Of a DNA stretch of 64,000 nt, positions 23,299 through 33,019 are shown in pieces. Position 1 is the stretch's first letter. The number at the start of each line of letters is the position of its first letter. Origin of the DNA: Isoetes taiwanensis (taxonomy: Eukaryota > Streptophyta > Lycopodiopsida > Isoetales > Isoetaceae); assembly GCA_021234155.1 (NCBI GenBank), contig JAJEKV010000023.1, positions 2,844,557 through 2,908,556 of the forward strand, read 5' to 3'. Both the position numbers and the translations under genes were made by a program. The notes under the pieces were generated by a model. It had not been told where the DNA came from. It saw nothing but the letters and a program-made list of their open reading frames with translations, and made no database searches.

Positions 23299-23365
23299 TC
23301 TTATGAATAATTATGATGCCATATCTAGAATTATCTGAGTATTCTCAGCATTTGTGACATGCAAG

Positions 23366-24162
23366 CATGGGAGATCCTCAAAGTACAGACGTAGCAGAAG
23401 TAATCACTCGGTGTAGAAACTTACTTGAGCTGGATGATTATTTTGTGATGAATATAAATCTATCTCCCAATTATATGCGATTTGTTAGCAATATTGGAAA
23501 TGCCCTCAGCATTCAAAAGGTATGTAACTACTAGAAGTACCTTATTGCATGTCTTTGTATCATGGTCTGAGTTTATTTGCTGCTATAGGATAAGTTGACT
23601 TCTAGTTTCGTCTTTGTTGACAAAGTGCAAGTTATTGGCTATGGGCAATATAAAAGTTATGATTTTATTTGCTCTTGGAGTTTAGTAACACCAAGATGAT
23701 GTTTTATTTTTCAGGTTGGTCATCCAAAAGAAAGATATGAAGACTGGGTTTATGATCCGTTTGTAACAATAAAGATATGAAGACTGGATTTATGATCCGA
23801 TTATAACAAACTGGTACTTTCCTTGTTTATAAATGACCGGACTATATATTACAATTGCTTTCTCGTGATCCATGATATTTAGAACCTATTTGTCAACCTC
23901 TAAAGCATATGCTTTCCCGCAGAAGACCTTTTAAGTTTGTCTAAAACAAGTAACTGACCTTCATTAGGGTTAATTTTTGTTGGCAGTCCAGGATAATATA
24001 AACATGGGACCACATCCTATCCAAAGTTATATAGAATTGGGTAAACAATCTAATCTGGAGATCCCCGCAAATAAAAAAGGTTGCTCGCCACAAAGCTCCT
24101 CTGATTCATCCGATAGCTCCAGTATCTACTATTATTGTTACTGTGGATGTCCCTCCACATGA
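23366..24162 (+). pseudogene. Candidate exons of an unidentified host gene
   Basis: A frame at about 23,370-23,519 reads VITRCRNLLELDDYFVMN and NLSPNYMRFVSNIGNALSIQ and meets a GTATGT donor. A second block after a T-rich CAG acceptor at 23,716 reads GHPKERYEDWVYDPF, and a near-copy of its end is duplicated at about 23,772-23,815. A third block starts near 23,986 after a T-rich CAG and contains QDNINMGPHPIQSYIEL. The composition and splice sites look like real exons, but I cannot name the gene and the duplicated segment argues for decay. Confidence 0.35.
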
Positions 24163-24304
24163 TCCAGTAGCATTCAGACACCAGAAGGCAAGTGCACTTG
24201 CTCTTCGTGATTTTGTGAATGTGCAACTTTAGCCTGGTTAAGTTTATTTGTTTTGAAGATATACGTATAATATTCTTTTTTCTGTTGTGAGAAGAAAGTA
24301 GTTT

Positions 24305-24419
24305 TTCTTCCATTATATTATCATTTTTTTTAAGGACGTGAGACTCTTATTATTGACAAGAACAAAGGCGCAATACACAATACACAGATAGGAATAAAAC
24401 CATAGTGGATAGGCTGACC
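24305..24419 (-). mobile_element. 3' end of an L1 LINE, interrupted by the chromovirus
   Basis: A T run near 24,327-24,334, followed by sequence that on the minus strand ends caataataagagtctcacg before the A tail, is an L1 3' end. The LINE continues beyond the LTR element at 38,878, where zf-RVT coding sequence appears in the same orientation. The chromovirus therefore landed in this LINE's 3' UTR. Confidence 0.6.
24415..24419. repeat. Target-site duplication of the chromovirus, left copy
   Basis: TGACC immediately precedes the LTR and is repeated at 38,878-38,882 immediately after the right LTR. Five bases is the normal duplication length for Ty3/gypsy integrases. Confidence 0.85.
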
Positions 24420-26053
24420 TGTGACGTTCCAGGGGAATATACGCCATAGATACGTATATTCCTGGACCCGTCACTATACAAGTCTACCTTTGTAGCCTTG
24501 TATATCTTAGAAAGTGGTAAGGGGTGCACATCTAAGTTAAATGCTTAACTTAGATAACCTTAGGATAAGGCCCATTTCCACATGGCCTTATCCTATTGGG
24601 CAAACCGCCACACGGCCCTACTCCATTGGTGCCACGTGGCATCCCATGTGGACCCTATCTTATATTAGCACAAACCCTAACCCTAGACCTCTTTTCCTGA
24701 CCCCAGCACCTGAACACTCATCTACGTGCTCGAAACCACGTTTCGAGCATTGTTCGTCGTAGCATAACCTGGTGTAGCAGCACCCGAAGTGTGTGCACGA
24801 TCTTGGAGGGAGCACGGCTTCGACCACAAGGAGCATGGAGATGCCAGGACTAGGAGGGAGTGCTTCTGGAGCAGGTAGGTGGAGTAGAGTTCATAGTAGT
24901 TCATCTGGAAGTTAGCACTCCAGATGGGTCTGTATGTTGTATCTAGAGTAGAGCCATCCTAGAACCCTTGTTGAACATCGTGAACCCTAATCAAGGAACC
25001 CTAACTGTAAGTTAGATATGTATGATTAGGTTAAGATGTTCTTATGATTACCATGATATGATGAGATGTGATGATGGTTGATCATGTTTGCTCCTCTCGT
25101 ATTGGGAAGGGGGGTAGAGACCTAGTAGCCTTACTTAGTAATGCTCCTAGCTAGACCCTTTAGTTCCTATTATATTGCGGCCTGTGCATAGGAACCCGCC
25201 GAGCTATGGGAGCTACGATGTGACTCAGCACTACATAACGGGGCTAGAGGCAAGACGGAGGGAGGATCCCTGCTGAGCATGGCTACTAGGGATCCCATAG
25301 TGGGCTAGGCTTATGGTCGGTCACTTCGTGTGGGCCGGGCATGGGCCCGCCTCCCCGGGCAATGGTGTTGCCCCTCTCAAGAGTTGCAAGTGTTGGCTTG
25401 GCTCTTGTTTTGGGAGGTTAAGTCGGGGACGAATCGTGTGTCGCCACGATTCTCTAGCCGCCCGTGGAACCTCTAGACCCCAGGAAGGGGAGATGCAAGC
25501 CTTCCTGCCTCTACGGACCAGGGAGATGCAACCTGGAGTAATCCTGATGGGTGATACCATGGGATTGCGTGTCCGGAAGGCTAGAGTCATGCCAGAGCCC
25601 GATCTAGCTCATTCTGCAAAGTATGTACAGGAGGGGCGGATGGAGTGGTCAACCCTAGCCATTGTCTATAGCCAGCCCCGCCATTGTTATGACTCTACCG
25701 CTCTATCTTGAGGCCTAGCCGGCCGGGCCATCCTCCCACGAGCCTGAGCCACGGGTAGGAGCTTTCATGTTTTGTGGTATATGATTATCTTCCTTGCAGT
25801 TATGGATATGTGGATGAGCTACCCTTCGAGGTAGTATGATGTATTGATATTGCTAGTTCTGACGATGTTTATGCTTCCGCTGTGATAGGAGCCCATAGGG
25901 GAAGGGCGCGCAAGACACCTTCGTGTCCCCTTCCCGCACTACGGTGATCCCAGAGTGCGGGATAGACGGAGGGGTCCGCAAGGGTCGAGGACCTGGATGG
26001 GGGATTTCCTACGAGTGTACACACCGGGAGCCGTATATTTAGTAGGGAGTCCA
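24420..26053 (+). repeat. 5' LTR of the chromovirus
   Basis: It matches 37,228-38,877 from the TGTGACG start through to ccgtatatttagtagggag, with scattered substitutions and small indels (for example around 25,340 versus 38,160). Its last bases differ from the 3' LTR: the perfect CGTCACA terminus is present only on the right copy, so the left LTR's inner end has been altered. Open frames inside (such as 25,313-25,711) occur in both LTRs but have no protein-like motifs. Confidence 0.9.
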
Positions 26054-26057
26054 TTAA

Positions 26058-26069
26058 TGGTATCAGTGC
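26058..26069 (+). promoter_or_regulatory. Primer-binding site, initiator-Met tRNA type
   Basis: tggtatcagtgc lies four bases after the LTR end. The expected complement of the plant initiator tRNA 3' end is TGGTATCAGAG, so this is a near match. It marks the start of minus-strand DNA synthesis. Confidence 0.8.
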
Positions 26070-26307
26070 GATGTTCTTGGTTGACCAAGAACTAGCACTG
26101 ACCATATCCTTGAAAGTAGACTAACAGGCCTGATAGGGTGCGAAATGAAAATTTCCACCATGGAACCTCGAAAATAGGGAAAAAAAATTTCTCCTAGGTA
26201 GTGGATCCGTAAGAATAGGCTAAGTTGTTAGATGAGGAAAAGAACGAGTCAAATAAACATTCTAGTAAAATTGGAGTAGAAATTATGAATTAGCATCAAA
26301 TTTCACC

Positions 26308-26330
26308 TAATATTATTATTATTATTATTA

Positions 26331-26400
<70 letters not shown>
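26308..26400. repeat. (TTA)n microsatellite, probably the tail of a LINE
   Basis: About 90 bp of TTA units with one C interruption. It abuts the 3' end of the minus-strand LINE fragment, whose final bases on that strand read gacataataataat. It is best read as that LINE's simple-repeat tail. Confidence 0.8.
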
Positions 26401-27430
26401 GTCTAATGCTCACTTGGGCCTCGAGAGGCCATGGAGCACATGAACAACAATTTACAATTTTAATAGCAAGGAACGGTGTGCATCCACTGCCCTTATATAT
26501 GGTCTCAGCGTCATTGGTGGTATATGTAATAGTGAAGAGAAATCCTCGGCCGATGCCAAAATTGTGTCTAATATCCGTGATATTCGAACAATGTATGAAA
26601 GTGTGATTTTCGCCTTCAACACATCCCTGCCTTGCATATTCTACACATACGGTTTTCTCACGGGTATTTTCTCACCCATCCTACCGTTTCTATTTCCGTT
26701 ATTGTGTGACTCTTGTTCTATACCGGCTATTAGTTTCCTTTGTCTTTGGTGGGATGTTGGCCTTTAAATATAAGTGGCTCTCGATGTTCTCATGCAATTA
26801 ACATCCGCCCGGCATCATTGCATTCTCTTCCCCGGATCAGCCCATAATTTTCCCAATGCCATCCTTTCAAGTAAAGCTCGGACTTCGTCTTTCTCCTCAT
26901 GGCCATGAAGAGCTCTCTAGACCCCACTTACCAGCCCATGCCGACATGCTTCCTTTGCCATTCCTCGAAGTTTTCCATTGCTTGATGTGACAACCTATTC
27001 TGACTTTGTGCTTTAACCCCGTTATAGAAATTTATAGCATGAAAAAGCCCTTCTAACTCAAGCGGGAACATACCTGCCTCTGCTAGAGTTATGGCGTACG
27101 GAGTCTGTGATCTTATCCCAAGTTCCTCCTTTAGATACATCTTCTGGACCCCCTCTATTTGTTTCCACATTCTTGAAGAGATTTCTGGCCCCAAATTGGA
27201 GCACCATACGAGATCAACCGTCCGAACAAGAGTTTTGAATAGCATCTTCTTCAGGTTCCAATCAGTGAGGGAGGCTTTTCTACACTTCGCCATCATGCTA
27301 AATAATGCTGCCTTACCGCCTAAGACACGCCTATTTATGCAGTTCTTCCAACTGTAATTGGATGCAATGTCAAGTCCTAGATATTTATATGAGTCAACTA
27401 ATATGGGTCGAAGAATCATGCCAATCCGAG
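26401..27430 (-). pseudogene. LINE reverse-transcriptase C-terminus and 3' end, inside the chromovirus leader
   Basis: The minus-strand frame 27,419-26,928 begins DSYKYLGLDI, followed by WKNCINRRVLGGKAALFSM. It continues with a region (SLTDWNLKKMLFKTLVRT) that aligns by eye with the C-terminal RT regions of the LINEs at 57,700 and 62,200. Farther downstream, in another frame, ENHTFIHCSNITDIRHNF resembles their terminal Cys/His block. The element is 5'-truncated in the RT and ends in the TTA tract. It is a secondary insertion in the leader, or was already present in the mobile copy. Confidence 0.75.
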
Positions 27431-27706
27431 ACTGGGTGAAAATGACGCCAATTCATAATTAACACTTCAAACCATTAGGAAAAAATTCAAAATTTTAATA
27501 TAATATCAGATTAAGTATATACTAATAAGTAAGTATATTGGAGTAATTAACAAGGGGGGCTAATTATTAGACCTATTAATGGTAGGGGAATATTTCCTAG
27601 AGCACCTTCCTTTTTAAATATCTTCTTGCCACCTCATTTTCCCCCAAACCTTGCCTACCACCTTCTCTCTATTGATCAGCCTTACGCCACCGCCGCATCG
27701 TAAAAT

Positions 27707-28869
27707 ATGGCAAGAACCAAGCAAACCTACAGGAAGTGTAGCCCAAGGCGAACATTTCGATGGCAACAGCAGCACCAGGTCATGCCAAGCAAGTTCCAGA
27801 GCACCTTGGGCCGGGCTGTGTGAGGAGGCGCTGCCTTCGGGACCGACGAGACCTTCCACATCTCACAGAAGAGGCCCCCAAAGAAGAAGCTTATAGCTCT
27901 TCATCTAAGCAGGCACTCAAACGACCGACGAGACTCGCCACTTTGGGCCCCCTGCCTAACGGTAAGAGGTAGAGCATTAGGAGGAAGAGCCGAGGAGGAG
28001 AGATGGGGAGAGCAGCAGCAGCAAAGACTGCATCTGCACTCCAAAGAGTGTGCTCCTCTTCAATCAAGAAGAAGGGCAAGGAGAAGGTGAAGGAGTGGCC
28101 AGAGGACAGGGCAGCACGGAAGAAATGGGAGAGGGAGCTGAAGGAGAAAGAGAGGAGGACGAAGGCGAGAAAGGATAGGCCACGGGGGACCGTGACCATT
28201 GAAGAACCTCGCCCACGCAAGGACGAGGAGGAAGATGAAGAGGAGGAGGAAGATGAGGGGGAGAATGAAGAGGAGGAGGAGCAGTAAGACGTTGGGGAAT
28301 CCTCCGACCCCAACGCACGCCCGCCCTACCCGAAGTGGCCCAAGCCACCTAAGGTAGTGAAGAAGCAAAAGGTGGGCGAGCGTGAATTCGCGCTCAAGCA
28401 GGATCGCGAGTTCAAGAGAAGAATGAAGGTGTACCAGGAGTAAGTCCATCGCTGGACGAGGTATAATGATTGGTACTGTAAGCAGAACGTCGAGAAGTTT
28501 GTAAAGGGAGGGCGGCCGAAGAATCAGCCGAAGCCGCCACCACCCAGGCCGGAGAAGCCCAAGAAGACACATCACGGGCCAAACTCCCGGCATGCTCGGG
28601 TGTTTAGGGAGATTAGGCACTTCCAACAGTGCACTAATCTCCTAATAAGGAAGGCACCATTCGAACACCTTCTTCGCGAGGTAATGCAGGAGTTCCGGAC
28701 CGATTACAGGGTCATGCCTCTAATGACCCGGGCCCTGCAAGAAGCCTCAGAAGCAGAGCTGATCCAGCTCTTTGAGGAGGGAAACCTTTGCGCCATCCAC
28801 GCCAAGCGGGTGACGGTTATGCCCAAGGACTTGCATTTGGCGCGGAGGATCCGCAAAGAGAGGCCCTGA
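27707..28869 (+). pseudogene. Histone H3-like protein gene carried by the chromovirus
   Basis: An ATG at 27,707 opens with MARTKQTYRK, differing from the canonical H3 tail at one of ten residues. After a frameshift near 27,742, one frame (codon phase of 27,760) runs to 28,869 with three stops: TAG 27,970, TAA 28,285 and TAA 28,441. It holds a Lys/Arg/Glu-rich segment (28,003-28,200), an acidic run (28,225-28,284) and a Pro/Lys-rich linker. A complete H3 core follows from about 28,605: [16 protein letters not shown], then [16 protein letters not shown], then [17 protein letters not shown] and [10 protein letters not shown] at the C-terminus. By eye against canonical H3 from memory, 55 of 87 core residues match without gaps. 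Loop 1 has the canonical length, unlike CENH3. The roughly 385-residue size is much longer than ordinary H3 (about 135). A TATA-like tttttaaatatc lies at 27,611. No intron is evident. Confidence 0.9.
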
Positions 28870-29092
28870 GGCCTCAAGTTTTGTAATTAGAATAAGTTTT
28901 TCAATGTACTTAATCTTTTTTTCCATATATATAAGTTATTTTCTCTGAAAATTGATGGTATTATGCCTTGGAATTGTAAGTAAATAAGTTAAATTGTAGT
29001 AGAATTCTTTGTATAATGCTTAGAATGCTTAGAATAGGTTAAGTAGCATGAATCCTAGCACAAGAAAATCAATTTTAGCTCAAAATCGGCGA
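28870..29092. other. AT-rich 3' flank of the H3-like gene
   Basis: The sequence turns abruptly from GC-rich to AT-rich after the stop, with aataagtttttcaatgtact near 28,890 suggesting a polyadenylation region. No ORF. Confidence 0.35.
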
Positions 29093-29563
29093 AACCGGGT
29101 CGATCCGTGCAAAACCGCCTTGCGTTCGCAACGCATAGCTCATTTGCACAAATCAACCCGGGTACCAGGATTTGGGACAAAAAGGATTGAAAAATTGTGC
29201 TAAAAGATAGTAGATAGCTTAGGATTTGCCTAGGAACCTAGTTTAGAAGTCAATTTCAGCAATGGATCATCAAAAATGCCAAGTTCAGGCGAAACCGGGT
29301 TGATCCGCGCAAAACGCGCCTGCGTTCGCGACGCAGGTCCAATTTGCGCGAATCAACCCGATTAGCCCAATTTGACACTTTTAGATATCAATTTTGCTTG
29401 AAACAAGTTGCTAGCTAGGTTAGGATCCACCCAAATAGTCATATTAGTAGCTTACAACCCCTAGAAATGCCCAATCATCTTCCAAATCAGCCAAACCGGG
29501 TTGATCCGCGCAAAACCGCCTTGCGTTCGCAACGCAAAGCTCATTTGCGCGAATCGACCCGGG
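29093..29563. repeat. Three dyad-symmetric repeats spaced about 200 bp apart
   Basis: Cores at 29,093-29,162, 29,293-29,360 and 29,494-29,563. Each has an outer stem (left ccgggttgatccgcgcaaa, right tttgcgcgaatcaacccg in copy 2) around an inner hairpin (tgcgttcgcaacgca type). The spacers are diverged while the stems are kept. Several base pairs change on both sides together between copies. They lie between the H3-like gene and the TATA box at 29,748. Confidence 0.85.
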
Positions 29564-29747
29564 TAGACCGTTTTTGGCTTGGATTGGCCAAATTTGATCC
29601 AACAAACGGCCATGTAGTGTTTCTTGCTTTGTTTTGCTTAGATTTGCACTTCATGGTAGTTCATTTGGAGATCCATAGCCTTAGAACAAAAGTCCGTTCC
29701 CATCAAGAAACCTCGCGGTACCTGTAACCCCAAAGCGCACCACACGC

Positions 29748-29757
29748 CTATAAAAGG
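29748..29757 (+). promoter_or_regulatory. TATA box of the second accessory ORF
   Basis: ctataaaagg is a canonical plant TATA element, 110 bp upstream of the ATG at 29,867. Its position after the three dyads suggests an internal promoter in the element's leader. Confidence 0.55.
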
Positions 29758-29866
29758 GGGCCTCATTTGCCATTTTCCCTTGACCATAACTGTTCCTATC
29801 AATTTAGGCGATTTTTCAAGCTCTTACCAATCTTTCCAAGCCATTTTCTATACCTATCTCTGCTCA

Positions 29867-31378
29867 ATGGCACCTAGCAGCTTTGTTAGATGGTATGATG
29901 CTGCCAACCACATTCGGGATTTTCCCTCTGATCAAGCTTTCCATGTATTTGACCATCTCTTTGACCTCCATGCAACATTGACCGTAAACCCCTTTCTACA
30001 ATCGACATCATTTACCAATATGACCAGCCAGATCCTACCCTGGAAGTTAGCTTGCCGCCTAGGGGAGGGAAATGGGTATCCCTAGATTCGCTTTAGCTGC
30101 CGCGGGGGGCTGGGGGGGGGGGAGGGTCCATAGGGCAAGAGCAAGCTGTGGGATAGAACATGAACCATGCACGACTACATGACCTGCAAGCATAATAGGC
30201 ATAGATATCTCTCAGCCCATGCAGCCGTTGCTCTATTCATGCAGTATAAGTCAGTCAATAGGACAGGAGAACCTTCCATTCAACCCTTGGATCTAGCACC
30301 ACTCGACACTCGAAGGGAGCAGAGCCACATCCATGAGATCGAGTCCTCAGAATACGAGTACCATGGCATGACATCAGGGACACCAGCACTGCAGATCGAG
30401 CAAGACTACGAGCAGCTAGGGGAAGAAAATCCAGATTGGGAAAGCAGAGAGGCGAATAGCCAGGCATGATGATGAAATCAAGCGGGCTTATGAACCACCA
30501 ATTGGCATCACCGCCCTATCACCAATAGTCATCGACGGAGAGGAGTACATCTTAGCAAACGACATCTGCAACCTCCCCACCGCCAAGAAGAAGGGGCCCA
30601 AATCGACGCAGCTCTTAGGGTTGATGGCTAAAGAGCGCATTGACTTCATCGACTACTCCTATCAAGAAATTCCAAGGGAGCTAGCGGAACGACACTCATA
30701 CGCCGGGGAGACAATGTCAGATATAGCGGCCTATGAGCAGATAAGGGAGATGTATCGCCAACAGGAGCCAATCATCCCAGAGGAGGAGTTTCAACAAATA
30801 CAGAGCAGGTTGTACAAACCAGGAAGAGGCCCAAGCTCTAGCCCAATGGTTCGCTCCGTAAGTATCGCGGAGGCATCCAAGAAGCGCCAACTACCATGTG
30901 GAGGGACCATGAAGACCTCTTGGCATTAGACATCTACGACGAAGTAGCTCAGAGAAGGGGCACAGGCTCGAAGGCCATGAGGGAAGGGTAAGGCACTCCG
31001 ATACTACCTTCCAGCCCTCAGCCAAGGGCAGATGATAGTCTTCCACAAGGAGTTCAGCCCGGGGGAGAAGAGCTCCCGTGGCACTCCCTCATAGCACTTT
31101 CTGGCTTCGGGCAGCACGCCAAATTAGACCCCGTAACGGATCACGTCATCCTCTTCAAGAGATCCGTGGCACTCCACTGCCTCGACTTCGCCAGAGGCCA
31201 CCTCAGGGACGCAACATTGACGGTAGTAGCGGCAACGGCACCAGAAATCCCGGCGCCTGAAATGGCTCGAGCACTCGAAGGGGGATCTTCCAGGAACATC
31301 TTGTGCAACCTCGGCAAAGGCCTTCGGCTTAGGGACGTCAAAAATTTCTTCAAATTGACGAAGGGCCATCGAAGATAA
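29867..31378 (+). pseudogene. Second accessory ORF of the chromovirus, unknown
   Basis: The ATG at 29,867 opens MAPSSFVRWYDAANHIRDF. The same frame, interrupted by stops at 30,083 and in a G-run region (30,105-30,126), continues as HDYMTCKHNRHRYLSAHAAV to about 30,430. A frame change leads to IARHDDEIKRAYEPPIG and a long open frame through 30,929 (ERIDFIDYSYQEIPRELAER, EEEFQQIQSRLYKPGRG). Later frames read LRYYLPALSQGQMIVFHKEF and end at 31,378 with RDVKNFFKLTKGHRR. Together they suggest a soluble protein of nearly 500 residues. I recognise no domain. It is not an obvious envelope (no signal peptide or transmembrane segment) and lies upstream of gag, as does the H3-like gene. Confidence 0.5.
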
Positions 31379-31706
31379 ATAATTTCTGTTTTGTTACTGA
31401 TCTTCTAAATTGTATTGAATGTCTTCAGTTATATAAGCTATCATGTATTTTATATTAATGTGTAATTTTACATATTAATTGATATATATTGTCCTTAACT
31501 TACAAGTGCAATTTTGACATGATTTCTTTTATGCTCAACAATAATTCACTTGTAAATAAGGATGAATAATGTATAACTTAAATAACAGTATTGATGGCTA
31601 ATACTTGCGCCCGAAACAAATGCTCACCTCTCAAGGCCAGGGCCGACATCACCAATGGGCACCTAGGAACTTGTTTGGACGTGAACAGGACGACAACAAT
31701 AAAGAA
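31379..31706. other. AT-rich spacer before gag
   Basis: Low-complexity AT-rich sequence (31,385-31,580) with TATA-like words but no ORF. It may be a terminator for the accessory gene or a leader for gag. Confidence 0.4.
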
Positions 31707-32930
31707 ATGACGATGGAGACAATCAATGCAAGGCTCACACAAATGAGGAACCAGATACATTAGCTGATTTACTGGGCAACCCCATTGATGAACACTCAGG
31801 AATATGGACCTGCACCACCACCCCCACCACCACTGCCAGCCCAAGGCATTGAGGAGGCTCCACAACTAGAAGGGGAAGGCAATCATGGAAATGTCGTGGG
31901 GCGGGAAGAAGAGGAAAAGGAGAACCCGGCGACCCCAACACCATCTAGCTCCAGCTCATCGACACTTCTGCAGCCAAAGGCGCTTCTAGCTCGAGTGAGT
32001 CCGATACATCACAAAGTAAGAGCCCTGCAAGGAAGACAGATGACTATCGAAGAAAGTGGATAGCGCTATGAGCAATGTATGGAAGACTAGAAAGTTGGGT
32101 CGGGTTTTCAGCAAAGACAAGGTCGCATGGAGGCGTAAGCTTGGCTTGATGAGATGGAAGAGTTTGGTAATTTTACCAAGATGAAAGAGAAGACATAGGG
32201 AAGGTTGCCATAGCCAACTTAATCAACCAGAATTTGGTGGAAGGGTTATGCAAAGTCCAATAAGCTGAGAAGCAACAGTTGCATATTCAAGACCTTCAAC
32301 AAGGCCTTTCGAAGACATTATGTGCGAAGATCACACACTAGCAGACAGATCCAGCAGTTCTACAGGTTAGACCAGGGGAACCTATCAGTAGCTAAGTACA
32401 CAGAGGAATTCATGAGACTGAGGCTTAATGTTCCCGGGGTATCTGAAAGGCAAGCGGTCGACGGCTACATTGAAGGATTGAACAGCAGCATTAAAAGGCT
32501 AGTTCGAGCAATCAACCCCAAGTCAGTCACAGAAGCCGAAGACAAAGCTTTAAGTTTGGAAGAAGTGCCAGTTACTCCAGGGCAGAAACAGTTACCATTC
32601 AGGGGTAAAACAACAGGGCAGTACCAAAGGCAGTATCAGAGTAAGCAATCAGCAACTATGCCAACCGGAGGCCAACAGCAAAGGAAAGCTCAGGGAAAGC
32701 CATTTGGAGACCGTAGGCCACAGAATGGATCAGGGGGCAGTTCGCTCAAGCGTCTTTTGGACAGCCTGCCAAAGGAAAAGAGGCAGGAATGCATTGAAAA
32801 GAAGTTGTGCTTTAGGTGCTTCCAGCCAGGGCACCGAACGCATAATTGTCCATTCGTCATGCAGGCAGCCTTGGCAGAGCTTGAAGATTGGGAGTCACCA
32901 ACCGAAGGGGACGACGAAGGGGACGACTAG
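31707..32930 (+). pseudogene. Chromovirus Gag with zinc knuckle
   Basis: From the ATG at 31,707 (METINARLTQMRNQI) the N-terminal part includes a proline run and acidic Ser-rich linker to 32,063, with a TAG near 31,758. Frame changes lead to the capsid-like region from about 32,290 (FNKAFRRHYVRRSHTSRQIQ, then NLSVAKYTEEFMRLRL), intact to 32,930. It holds a basic Gln-rich linker and a single CCHC knuckle, CFRCFQPGHRTHNC, before an acidic end. This is the retrotrans_gag organisation of chromoviruses. Two or more lesions in the N-terminal half disable it. Confidence 0.8.
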
Positions 32931-33019
32931 CAGGAAGCGCAAGATTTCATAGAGGGTGAGTGCCATATTTGTGCGCTATTGAGTCGTGATGTTGAAAATC
33001 AGTCCACGCCATTGCGGGT

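Noticed and set aside
25313-25711. 132-aa ORF in the 5' LTR, with a counterpart at 38,130-38,582
   Set aside because: It is conserved only because the LTRs are duplicates. It has no domain words, and indels between the LTRs change the frame.
27891-28626. Long minus-strand ORFs (188 and 140 aa) opposite the histone-like gene
   Set aside because: They are Ser-rich and Leu/Pro-rich shadows of the Glu/Lys-rich coding strand. The plus frame has a recognisable histone fold and the minus frames have no domain.
28600-28869. Calling the histone fold a centromeric CENH3
   Set aside because: Loop 1 has canonical H3 length and the N-terminus starts MARTKQT. CENH3 usually has a longer loop 1 and a divergent tail. 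H3-like is the safer call.
29093-29563. Reading the three spaced dyads as a CRISPR-like array
   Set aside because: There are only three degenerate palindromic units, about 130 bp of spacer between them, a eukaryotic context and no cas genes.
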